Both the position numbers and the translations under genes were made by a program. Below, piece after piece: positions 47,381-55,119 of a DNA stretch of 64,000 nucleotides; position 1 is the stretch's first letter, and the number at the start of each line of letters is the position of its first letter. Source of the DNA: Actinocorallia sp. API 0066 (GTDB lineage Bacteria > Actinomycetota > Actinomycetes > Streptosporangiales > Streptosporangiaceae); NCBI RefSeq assembly GCF_020991275.1, contig NZ_JAJLQY010000002.1:248001-312000 (forward strand), written 5' to 3'. The notes below the pieces were generated by a model. That model was not told where the DNA came from and ran no database searches. It was given only the letters and a program-made list of their open reading frames with translations.

Positions 47381-47781
47381 ACTCGCCAGTTGCGCCCGAC
47401 CTGTGTCTGTGACCTGGGGTCGGGCGTTTGCCGTTGCGTTGGGAACGTTCCCGGAAACGGCCTCCCACGGGGAAATCGGGAATGGTCGCGTCACACAATT
47501 CACCCGGGTGCTTACCGCGGTTCGAAATGAGATGTTGACTCCTGTAACCCGGCTGAGAGGGCCGACCGGGCAAGGGTTCCCGCACGCGCAGTGACCTGCG
47601 ACACACCGTCCCGAGGAATCGTGTTAAAGGTGTGTGAACGCCGGGAGTCGGCGGCGCGCGGATTTGACAACAAAGATCAGATCATCTTCTATGGCCTTTC
47701 CTTGCAGGGATAATTCAGGACGGTTCGTGATCGGCCCGGCGCACTGCGCGACCCGGACCGGGGCACCGCGAGGAGGCGGGA
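47381..47781 (+). promoter_or_regulatory. 401-bp regulatory gap before the NDK-AfsA operon
   Basis: Gene-free. It holds a perfect 12-bp palindrome GGGAACGTTCCC (47441-47452), a 10-bp palindrome CACCCGGGTG (47501-47510), and a possible promoter with a perfect -35 TTGACA at 47664-47669 and TCTATG at 47688-47693 (18-nt spacer), about 90 nt before the start codon. Genes for AfsA proteins are often under autoregulatory operators; the palindromes are candidates, but no known ARE consensus is evident. Confidence 0.45.
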
Positions 47782-49608
47782 ATGACGGGGATGACCGCAC
47801 TGGCCGGGGCTGGCGAAGTGCCCGCCGAGACGCCCGAGATGACCATCGGGGGCGAGCACGCCGAGCCCGTCCCCGCCGCGCTGTCGGCACTGCCCGGCAA
47901 ACGGGCGCTGTTCGCGGTGGACAGCTACTTCCGGGACGGCTGGGACGACCTGCTCGACGTCGCGCCCGACCCGTGGACCCTGCTGGACACGCACGCGACG
48001 ATGCTGCTGACCCCCGACGCCGTCGCGGGACGCCGCCTGGAGGCCGCGCTCGACTGGCTGCTGGCCCAGGACGCCGTCGTCGTCGCGGCCGAACCGCTGC
48101 GGCTCGACCGGCACGGCACCCGCGCGCTGTGGTGGTACCAGTGGAACGTCGCGACGCGGGAGCGCCGCGCGCTCGCCGACACCCTCGCCACAGCGGGGGA
48201 GAGCCTGCTCCTCGTCGCCCGGCTGCCGCACGCGCCGATCCCGGCGACGCTGCGGATCAGCCAGCGCAAGGGCCACGCCGACCCCGAGCGGCGCGAGCCG
48301 TGGCAGCTACGGCACCGCCTGGACGGCGCGGACGCCCTCGTGACGTTCGTGCACACCGCCGACGAGCCGGCCGACCTCGTCCGCGAGTTCGGCATCCTCC
48401 TGGACGGCCCGGAGCGCCGCCGTGTCTACGCCGACCTCGTCGCCGGACGCGACAGCGAGGCCCGCGCCCGCGCGCTCATCGCCGAGCTGTACGCCCGCAC
48501 CCCCTCCCACGACTTCTCCTACGAGGCGGCCAGTGAGCGCAGGGAACACGACGAGCCCGCCGCCCCCTGGGACGACGTGGTGCTCGGCATGGCCCAGGCG
48601 CCCGGATGGGTCCCGGACAAGACACCGCTCGTGACGGCCGTGACGACCGCCCAGTGGGAGCACCTCAACGCGAGGGCGGCCCGCCCGCTGCGCTTCGACC
48701 GGACCCTGCCCTACCCGCTCGTGCACAAGACGGGCCCGGCGGGCGTGCTGCTCACCGACCAGGTGGCCGTCCCGAACGGCACGGTGCTGCTGGCGGGCGA
48801 GCTGCCCGTCGCGCACCGGTTCCTCAACGACCTGCCGCGCGGCGGCCTCGACCTCGCGCCGATCCTGGAGCTGTGCCGGCAGAGCTGCTACGTCCTCGCG
48901 CACGCGCACCGGGGCGCGCCCGACGACGCGCGGTTCCGGCTCGGCGCGCTGCGCGCCCAGCTCGTGCCCGGCGCGCACGCGCACCGCAGGGTCATGATCG
49001 AGGCGACGACGGTCGCGGCCCGCGCTGACGGCATGGACCTCGCGTTCCGGCTGCTCGGCCTGGACGAGGGCCAGGACGGCGCCGACCTCGCGACGGCGCG
49101 GGCGTCCCTCACCTGGATGACCGAGGCCGCCTGGCGGGCCGGGCGCGCCGCCGGACGAGCCAGGCACGGCCTCGGCGCGGAGATCGGCGCGCCCGACATG
49201 ACCGGCACGTTCCCGGCGGCCCGCACCGTCGGCCGCACCCACGAGGGCAACGTGCTGCTGGCCGACCCGGTGTGGAAGCCCGGCCTGATGACGGCCCGCG
49301 TCGTCGTCGATCCGGGCAACGCCGCCCTGTTCGACCAGCCCGAGGACCACGTGCCCGCGCTCGCCCTCATGGAGGCGGCCCGGCAGGCGGCGCTGTGGGC
49401 GATGTCCCGGCACTTCGCCGTCCCGGCCGGGCTGCTCGCCGTCACCGGCCTGGACTCCCGGCACCAGGCGGTCGGCGAGCTGGACGCGGCGATGACGTGC
49501 GCCGCGCGGATCGCCTCCGACCGGGGCGGCAAGGGCACCGTCGCGGTCTCCCTGGCGCAGGACGGTGTTGAGGTGTGCGCGGCGACAGCGGAGGTGGTCC
49601 GGGCGTGA
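47782..49608 (+). CDS. Fusion of NDK-like domain and AfsA-type (A-factor biosynthesis) hotdog domain
   Basis: A 608-residue protein with two unlike halves. Residues ~60-230 follow the nucleoside-diphosphate-kinase plan: TPDAV (77-81, in place of KPDG), a KGHADPERREP loop, and VHTADEPADLVREFGILL, in which His191 aligns with the phosphorylated histidine of NDKs. The usual lysine of KPD is Thr77, so normal NDK activity is doubtful. Residues ~270-605 are an AfsA repeat pair (PLVHKTGPAGVLLTDQV, HRFLNDLP, then VGRTHEGNVLLADPVWK, FDQPEDHVPALALMEAARQAAL), the enzyme type that acylates dihydroxyacetone phosphate in gamma-butyrolactone synthesis. ATG 47782 has AGGAGG at 47771-47776. It is coupled (GTGA) to the phosphotransferase gene. 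The AfsA half is firm; the NDK call is my alignment by eye. Confidence 0.82.
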   Translation: MTGMTALAGAGEVPAETPEMTIGGEHAEPVPAALSALPGKRALFAVDSYFRDGWDDLLDVAPDPWTLLDTHATMLLTPDAVAGRRLEAALDWLLAQDAVVVAAEPLRLDRHGTRALWWYQWNVATRERRALADTLATAGESLLLVARLPHAPIPATLRISQRKGHADPERREPWQLRHRLDGADALVTFVHTADEPADLVREFGILLDGPERRRVYADLVAGRDSEARARALIAELYARTPSHDFSYEAASERREHDEPAAPWDDVVLGMAQAPGWVPDKTPLVTAVTTAQWEHLNARAARPLRFDRTLPYPLVHKTGPAGVLLTDQVAVPNGTVLLAGELPVAHRFLNDLPRGGLDLAPILELCRQSCYVLAHAHRGAPDDARFRLGALRAQLVPGAHAHRRVMIEATTVAARADGMDLAFRLLGLDEGQDGADLATARASLTWMTEAAWRAGRAAGRARHGLGAEIGAPDMTGTFPAARTVGRTHEGNVLLADPVWKPGLMTARVVVDPGNAALFDQPEDHVPALALMEAARQAALWAMSRHFAVPAGLLAVTGLDSRHQAVGELDAAMTCAARIASDRGGKGTVAVSLAQDGVEVCAATAEVVRA

Positions 49609-52223
49609 CGGACGGTGTCGGCGGCAAGGCGGCGGGACTGCGGCGGCTCGCCGACGCGGGATTCCCGGTCCCCGCGTGGTCGGTGCTCGGCCTGGACGTG
49701 CTGCGCGGCTTCCGCGAGCGGTCCGGCCTGGACGCCGAGATCGCGGGCCTGCTCGCCGGGCTGACCCCCGACACCGCGTTCGACGTCGCCGAGCGGATCG
49801 CCAAGGCGTTCTCGGTGACCCCGCTCGACGGGCCCGCCCTGTCGGCGATCTGGCGCGCCTACGACGCGGTCGGCCAGGGCGTCGTCGCGGTCCGCTCCTC
49901 CGGCGCCGACGAGGACCTGCCGAACCTGTCGTTCGCCGGGCAGTACTCCTCGTTCCTCGGGCTCTCCGGGTTCGACGCGGTCGCGGAGCACGTCCGCGAA
50001 TGCTGGGCGTCGGCCTACTCGGCGCGCTCGCTCGTCTACCGGTGGCTGCACGACCTGCCGACCGACCGGATCGACCTCGCCGTCATCGTCCAGCGGATCG
50101 TGCCCGCCGAGGTCAGCGGTGTCATGTTCACCGCGCACCCCCTCACCGGCGCCCGCGACCAGGCGCTCATCAGCTGTGTGTACGGGCTCGGCGAGACCCT
50201 CGCGTCCGGCGCGGTGGACCCCGACACGCTCAGCCTCGACCGGGTGACGGGCGTCGTCGGCGACGCCGTCATCGGGGAGAAGGCGCGGCGGCTCGACGCC
50301 GGGCCCGGCGGCCCCGCGCTCACCGAGGTGTCCGCGCACCACCGCGAGCGGTTCGCGCTCAGCAACGAGCAGGTCGGCGAACTCGGCGAGCTGGCGTCCC
50401 GGCTGGAGACCGCGTTCGGCTGCCCCCAGGACGTCGAATGGGCGCTGCGCGACGGCAGGTTCCACGTCCTGCAGAGCCGGCCCATCACCGCGCTCAAGGA
50501 GGCCGAGGGCGAGGTCCGGGTCTGGGACAGCGCGCACATCGACGAGGCGTTCGGCGAGGTGACCGCGCCCCTGACGTTCAGCCTCGCGCGCCTCGCCTAC
50601 CAGCGCGTCTACCGGGACTACGTGCGCGCGCTGGGCGTGCCCGAAGGCGACGTCGCCCGGATGGAGCAGTGGTTCGGGGAGATGCTCGGCTACTTCGACG
50701 GCCGGGTCTACCACAACGTCCTGAACTGGTACAAGATCATCAGGTTGCTCCCCGGCTACAAGCTGCACCGCAAGGCGATGGAACGGGCGCTCGGCGTCCG
50801 GGAGACCGACCCGGAGCTGGCCGAGGCGCAGGTGCCGATCGCGTCGGGCGCCCGGCTGCGGGTGGTGCGGCTGCGCGCCGCGCTGCGGTTCGCCAGGATG
50901 GCGTTCGGGGTGCGCCGCTCGGTGTCGTCCTTCGCCGAGGACTTCGAACGCGCCTGCGCGGAGTTCGAGGAAGCCGACTACGACGCGATGCCGGGCCACG
51001 AGGTGAACCGCGCCCTGCACCGGCTGGAGGAGCGCCTCCTGTCCCGGTGGGGGCCGACCGCCGTCCTCGATCACGTGCTGCTGCTCTCGTTCGGCGTCCT
51101 GCACGCGCTGAACGACCGCTGGCTCCCCGACGCGCCGCCGTGGCTCGCCTGGGAGGCGGGCAGCGGCGAGCCGTCCCCGCCGGTGCGCCGGATGGGCGAG
51201 ATCGCCGCCGCGGTCGCCCGGCGCGAGCGGCTCAGCGTGGAGATCGCCGCGCGGGACGCCGCCGCGCTGCCCGGCTGGCTCGCCGAAACCGACTCCGCGC
51301 CCGACTCGCTCGGCGACGACAAGGCGTGGCTGCGCGCGGAGATCGACGCCTACGTCAAGGAGTACGGGATCCTCTCGCCCGGCGGCCTCAAGCTGGAGGA
51401 CGCCGACCTGCGCGACGACCCCGTGCGCGTCATGGCGATGCTCCAGGAGGCGCTCCACGGCGTCGTCAAGGACACCGGGCGGTTCCGCGCGCTCGCGCTC
51501 TCCCGGCAGGACGCCGACGCCTACGTCAACGCGCGGCTGAGCGGCCCCAAGAGGTTCCTGTACACGTTCGTGCGGACCAAGGTCAGGGAGGCGCTGCGGG
51601 AGCGCGAGCGGGTCCGCTACGCCCGCGCACGGGCCTTCGGGCTCGCCCGCCGGATGTTCCGCGCGGTCGGCCGCGACCTGGAGGCCGTCGGCGCGCTCGC
51701 CGACCGCCGCGACGTCTTCCACCTCAAGGTCGAGGAGATCCGCGCCGTCTACGCGGGCGGCCTCGGCCACCGCGAGCTGCGGCCGCTCGCCGAACTGCGC
51801 CGCGCCCAGCAGGCGCGGCAGCGGCTCCTGCCCGCGCCGCCGCCCCGGTTCACCACCCGCGGCAGCGTCGCCTGGAGCCTGCGCAGCCCCGACCCCGGCG
51901 ACGCCGACGGCGACCTGGTGCGCGGCATCCCCGCCGGTCCTGGCCTGGCCAGCGGGCCCGCCCGCGTCCTGGACGGCCCGCGCGACGCCGAACGCGGCGT
52001 CATCGTCGCCTACCGGACGGGACCGGACTGGACGGGCGCGCTCGTCACCGCGTCAGCCCTCGTCGTGGAGCGCGGCGGCCCGCTCAGCCACGCCGCCACC
52101 GTCGCCCGGGAGCTGGGCATCCCGGCCGTCGTCCGGGCCTCCGGAATCACCGCCCGCGTCACCGACGGCGCCCGCCTCACGGTCGACGGCGACACCGGAA
52201 CCGTCAGGGTTCACCAGCGCTAA
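49605..52223 (+). CDS. Rifampin-phosphotransferase/PEP-synthase-like phosphotransferase
   Basis: An 872-residue protein with three parts: an ATP-grasp domain (1-~310: GGKAAGLRRLADAGFPVP, VRSSGADEDLPNLSFAGQ, VQRIVPAEVSGVMFTAHP), a long helical middle (~330-740), and a C-terminal phosphohistidine domain with His829 in GGPLSHAATVARELGIPAVV. Length and order match rifampin phosphotransferases (Rph, about 865 residues), which use ATP to phosphorylate a small molecule through the histidine, giving AMP and phosphate; PEP synthase has a PEP-binding barrel after the histidine, which is absent here. The GTG at 49605 overlaps the NDK-AfsA stop and has GGAGG at 49590-49594. The link to an AfsA enzyme suggests that the substrate is the AfsA product or precursor rather than a rifamycin. 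Confidence 0.85.
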   Translation: MTDGVGGKAAGLRRLADAGFPVPAWSVLGLDVLRGFRERSGLDAEIAGLLAGLTPDTAFDVAERIAKAFSVTPLDGPALSAIWRAYDAVGQGVVAVRSSGADEDLPNLSFAGQYSSFLGLSGFDAVAEHVRECWASAYSARSLVYRWLHDLPTDRIDLAVIVQRIVPAEVSGVMFTAHPLTGARDQALISCVYGLGETLASGAVDPDTLSLDRVTGVVGDAVIGEKARRLDAGPGGPALTEVSAHHRERFALSNEQVGELGELASRLETAFGCPQDVEWALRDGRFHVLQSRPITALKEAEGEVRVWDSAHIDEAFGEVTAPLTFSLARLAYQRVYRDYVRALGVPEGDVARMEQWFGEMLGYFDGRVYHNVLNWYKIIRLLPGYKLHRKAMERALGVRETDPELAEAQVPIASGARLRVVRLRAALRFARMAFGVRRSVSSFAEDFERACAEFEEADYDAMPGHEVNRALHRLEERLLSRWGPTAVLDHVLLLSFGVLHALNDRWLPDAPPWLAWEAGSGEPSPPVRRMGEIAAAVARRERLSVEIAARDAAALPGWLAETDSAPDSLGDDKAWLRAEIDAYVKEYGILSPGGLKLEDADLRDDPVRVMAMLQEALHGVVKDTGRFRALALSRQDADAYVNARLSGPKRFLYTFVRTKVREALRERERVRYARARAFGLARRMFRAVGRDLEAVGALADRRDVFHLKVEEIRAVYAGGLGHRELRPLAELRRAQQARQRLLPAPPPRFTTRGSVAWSLRSPDPGDADGDLVRGIPAGPGLASGPARVLDGPRDAERGVIVAYRTGPDWTGALVTASALVVERGGPLSHAATVARELGIPAVVRASGITARVTDGARLTVDGDTGTVRVHQR

Positions 52224-52351
52224 GGCACCCGCAGCTACGCGGATTCGGCGGGGTTTCGTACAATCGGTGGTGACCGCATGGCGGCTGTCCCGTTCCGGGG
52301 CGGTATCTACCCCGGTCTGACGCTTTCAGCCGACGACGGAGAACCCGGAAC

Positions 52352-53566
52352 GTGAAGCTTTACTTCGCCGTGCTCAGCACGCCCGGCGCCTGGCGGTTCC
52401 TGCTGCCCGCCCTGTGCGCCCGCCTACCCTTCGCCATGCTCCAGATCGGGACGCTGCTCCTGGTGGAGTGGGCCACCGGCTCCTACGGGTGGGGTGGGCT
52501 CGCCGCCGCCTCCGCCGCCCTCGCCCAGGCCGTCGTGGGGCCGCAGACCGGACGGCTGGCCGACCGGCGTGGGCAGCGCGCCGTCCTCGTCCCGCAGACC
52601 CTCGTGCACGCGGTCGCGCTCGGCGCGCTGCTCGTCGCCGCGCAGACCGGCGGCGACCCCGCCCACCTCGTCGCGCTCGCCGCCGTCGCGGGCGCGAGCA
52701 TGCCGCAGGTCGGCGCGATGGTCAGGGCCCGGTGGGCGCGGCTGCTGCCGCCCGAGCGGGTCGGCACCGCCTTCGCCGTCGAGGCCGTCACCGACGACCT
52801 CATGTTCACGCTCGCGCCGATCCTGCTCATCGCCGTCGCCACCGCGGCGAGCCCGGTGTGGGCGCTGCTCATCGCGCTCGTCCTCGTGGTGGCCGGGACG
52901 CTGGCGTTCGCGGCGGTCCGGCGGGGCGCGCCGCCGCCTTCGCCCGGCGCCGGGCGGGGGAGCACGGGGGTGCTCGCGCTGCGCGGGGTCGGTGTCGTCG
53001 CGGTCGCGCTGCTGGGCGTCGGGACGGTGTTCGGCGCGCTCCAGGTCGGGGTCACCGCGCTGACCGCCGAACTCGGCGTCCCCGGTTCCGCGGGCACCAT
53101 CTACGGGACGTTCTCGGCGGGCAGCCTCCTGGGCGGTGTCGCCTACGGGGCGCTCCGGCTCGCCGGTAGGCCGTCCATCCGTCTTGTGGTCCTGCTGTGG
53201 GCGCTCGCCATCGCGTGTGTCCTTCCGGCGCTCGCCTCCTCGCCCGGACCCCTGTACGTCGCGTCCGGGCTCGCGGGGCTCATCGTCGCGCCCGCGCTCA
53301 TCACCGGGTTCACCGTCCTGGACGGGCTCGTCCCGCCGTCGGTGAAGACCGAGGCGTTCACGTGGCTCAACGGGGCGATCGGGCTCGGCATCGCCACCGG
53401 GTCCGCGCTCGGCGGGCAGCTCGCCGAACGGTTCTCGCCCGCCGCCGCGTTCCTGGTGCCGCCCGTCACGGTGGCGCTGGCCGCGCTGCTCGTGCTGTGG
53501 CGCCGCCTCGCCCTGGAAACCGTTGGTCTAGACCACTCCGCGAAGTTCTCGATGAACAGACGGTGA
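52352..53566 (+). CDS. MFS transporter
   Basis: A 404-residue permease with about 12 membrane helices in two bundles, a loop motif GRLADRRGQRAVLVP after helix 2 (MFS motif A) and a central loop near 185-205. Drug- or metabolite-exporter type is likely but the substrate cannot be read. GTG 52352 has GGAGAA at 52339-52344. It lies 128 bp downstream of the phosphotransferase in the same direction; that gap has a TACAAT box (52259-52264) without a clear -35, so the gene may have its own promoter. Export of the product of the two upstream enzymes is the natural guess. Confidence 0.85.
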   Translation: MKLYFAVLSTPGAWRFLLPALCARLPFAMLQIGTLLLVEWATGSYGWGGLAAASAALAQAVVGPQTGRLADRRGQRAVLVPQTLVHAVALGALLVAAQTGGDPAHLVALAAVAGASMPQVGAMVRARWARLLPPERVGTAFAVEAVTDDLMFTLAPILLIAVATAASPVWALLIALVLVVAGTLAFAAVRRGAPPPSPGAGRGSTGVLALRGVGVVAVALLGVGTVFGALQVGVTALTAELGVPGSAGTIYGTFSAGSLLGGVAYGALRLAGRPSIRLVVLLWALAIACVLPALASSPGPLYVASGLAGLIVAPALITGFTVLDGLVPPSVKTEAFTWLNGAIGLGIATGSALGGQLAERFSPAAAFLVPPVTVALAALLVLWRRLALETVGLDHSAKFSMNRR

Positions 53567-53619
53567 TGTCTAGCTGGTGTTTTGCACCTACCAACGAGTA
53601 ACTACCTAGGGTGGTTCTC

Positions 53620-55047
53620 GTGAGTCGTCGAGCGAAGATAGTCAGCACCATCGGACCGGCGTGTTCCAGCCGCGAACAGATCCGCGCCCTCGTCGAGGCC
53701 GGGATCGACGTGGCCAGGTTGAACATGTCGCACGGATCCCACGAGCAGCACGAAGAGGTCTACCGCTTCCTGCGTGACGCGGCCGAGGCGACGGGCCGGG
53801 GCATCGGCGTCCTCGCCGACCTCCAGGGCCCGAAGATCCGCATCGGCAGGTTCCCCGACGGCCCCGTCCGGCTCAACGTGGGCGACGAGTTCACCATCAC
53901 CACCGAGGACGTGCCCGGCACCCGCAAGGAGGTGTCCACCACCTACAAGGGCCTGCCCGGCGACGTCGTAGCCGAAGACCTCGTCCTCGTCGACGACGGC
54001 AAGGTCTCGCTACGCGTCCTGGAGGTGGACGGCTCCAGGGTCCGCACCGAGGTCGTCGTCGGCGGCATGGTCTCCGACAACAAGGGGCTCAACCTCCCCG
54101 GCGTCGCCGTGAGCGTGCCCGCGCTCACCGCCAAGGACGAGGCCGACCTGCGCTGGGCGCTGCGCGTCGGCGTCGACATGGTCGCGCTCTCGTTCGTGCG
54201 CAACGCCGCCGACGCCCAGGAGTGCTACCGCATCATGGACGAGGAGGGCGTGCGCGTCCCCCTCATCGCCAAGATCGAGAAGCCGCAGGCCGTCGCCGCG
54301 CTCCCCGAGATCGTGGACGCCTTCGACTGCATCATGGTCGCGCGCGGCGACCTGGGCGTCGAGCTGCCGCTGGAGCAGGTCCCGATCGTGCAGAAGCGCG
54401 CGATCGAGCTGTGCCGCGACAAGGCGCACCCGGTCATCGTCGCCACCCAGATGCTGGAGTCGATGATCAGCGCGCCCCGGCCGACGCGGGCCGAGGCCAG
54501 CGACGTCGCGAACGCCATCTTCGACGGCGCGGACGCGGTGATGCTCTCGGGCGAGACGGCGGTCGGCCAGCACCCGATCGAGGCGGTCAAGACGATGTCC
54601 CGTATCGCGGCCGCCGCCGAGGAGGCCCACCTGGAGGCCGCCCACTCGCTGGACCGGCGGCCCGAGACGACCGGCGGCGCCATCGCGCGGGCGGCGGCCG
54701 AGGTCGGCGCGATCGTCGGGGCGAAGGCGCTCGTCGCGTTCACCATGTCGGGGGAGACGGCACGTCGGCTGGCGCGCTACCGCAGCCCGATCCCGCTGCT
54801 TGCCTTCACCGAGGTGGAGCGCGTGCGGAGCCGTCTGGCCATCACGTGGGGCGTCGAGACGTTTCTCGTCCCGCACGTCGACCACACCGACGAGATGGTC
54901 CGGCAGGTCGAGCAGGCGCTGCTGGAGCTGGGGCGCTGCCAGAAGGGCGACAAGGTCGTCATCGTGGCGGGCTCGCCGCCCGGAACCGTCGGCTCCACCA
55001 ACGCGCTGCGGGTGCACCGCATCGGCGACGCCATCGCGCACCGCTGA
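53620..55047 (+). CDS. pyk: Pyruvate kinase
   Basis: A 475-residue glycolytic enzyme that makes ATP and pyruvate from phosphoenolpyruvate and ADP. Motifs: RRAKIVSTIGPA at the start, ARLNMSHG, ADLQGPKIRIG, IAKIEKPQAV with the catalytic lysine, MVARGDLGVELP, VATQMLESMI and the MLSGETA helix, with the allosteric C-terminal domain after ~340. GTG 53620 is preferred, with AGGG at 53608-53611; GTG 53611 is in frame 9 bp upstream. In actinomycetes this gene commonly lies near pdtaR and the liv operon, as here. Confidence 0.97.
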   Translation: MSRRAKIVSTIGPACSSREQIRALVEAGIDVARLNMSHGSHEQHEEVYRFLRDAAEATGRGIGVLADLQGPKIRIGRFPDGPVRLNVGDEFTITTEDVPGTRKEVSTTYKGLPGDVVAEDLVLVDDGKVSLRVLEVDGSRVRTEVVVGGMVSDNKGLNLPGVAVSVPALTAKDEADLRWALRVGVDMVALSFVRNAADAQECYRIMDEEGVRVPLIAKIEKPQAVAALPEIVDAFDCIMVARGDLGVELPLEQVPIVQKRAIELCRDKAHPVIVATQMLESMISAPRPTRAEASDVANAIFDGADAVMLSGETAVGQHPIEAVKTMSRIAAAAEEAHLEAAHSLDRRPETTGGAIARAAAEVGAIVGAKALVAFTMSGETARRLARYRSPIPLLAFTEVERVRSRLAITWGVETFLVPHVDHTDEMVRQVEQALLELGRCQKGDKVVIVAGSPPGTVGSTNALRVHRIGDAIAHR

Positions 55048-55119
55048 CGGCCCGCCGCGCCGCGCCCGGAAAGAGGGGTTCGCCGGATCTGCGGGTTTTG
55101 TGATCAGTAGGATCCGACA

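Noticed and set aside
52259-52264. TACAAT as a firm promoter for the MFS gene
   Set aside because: No matching -35; mentioned only as a possibility.
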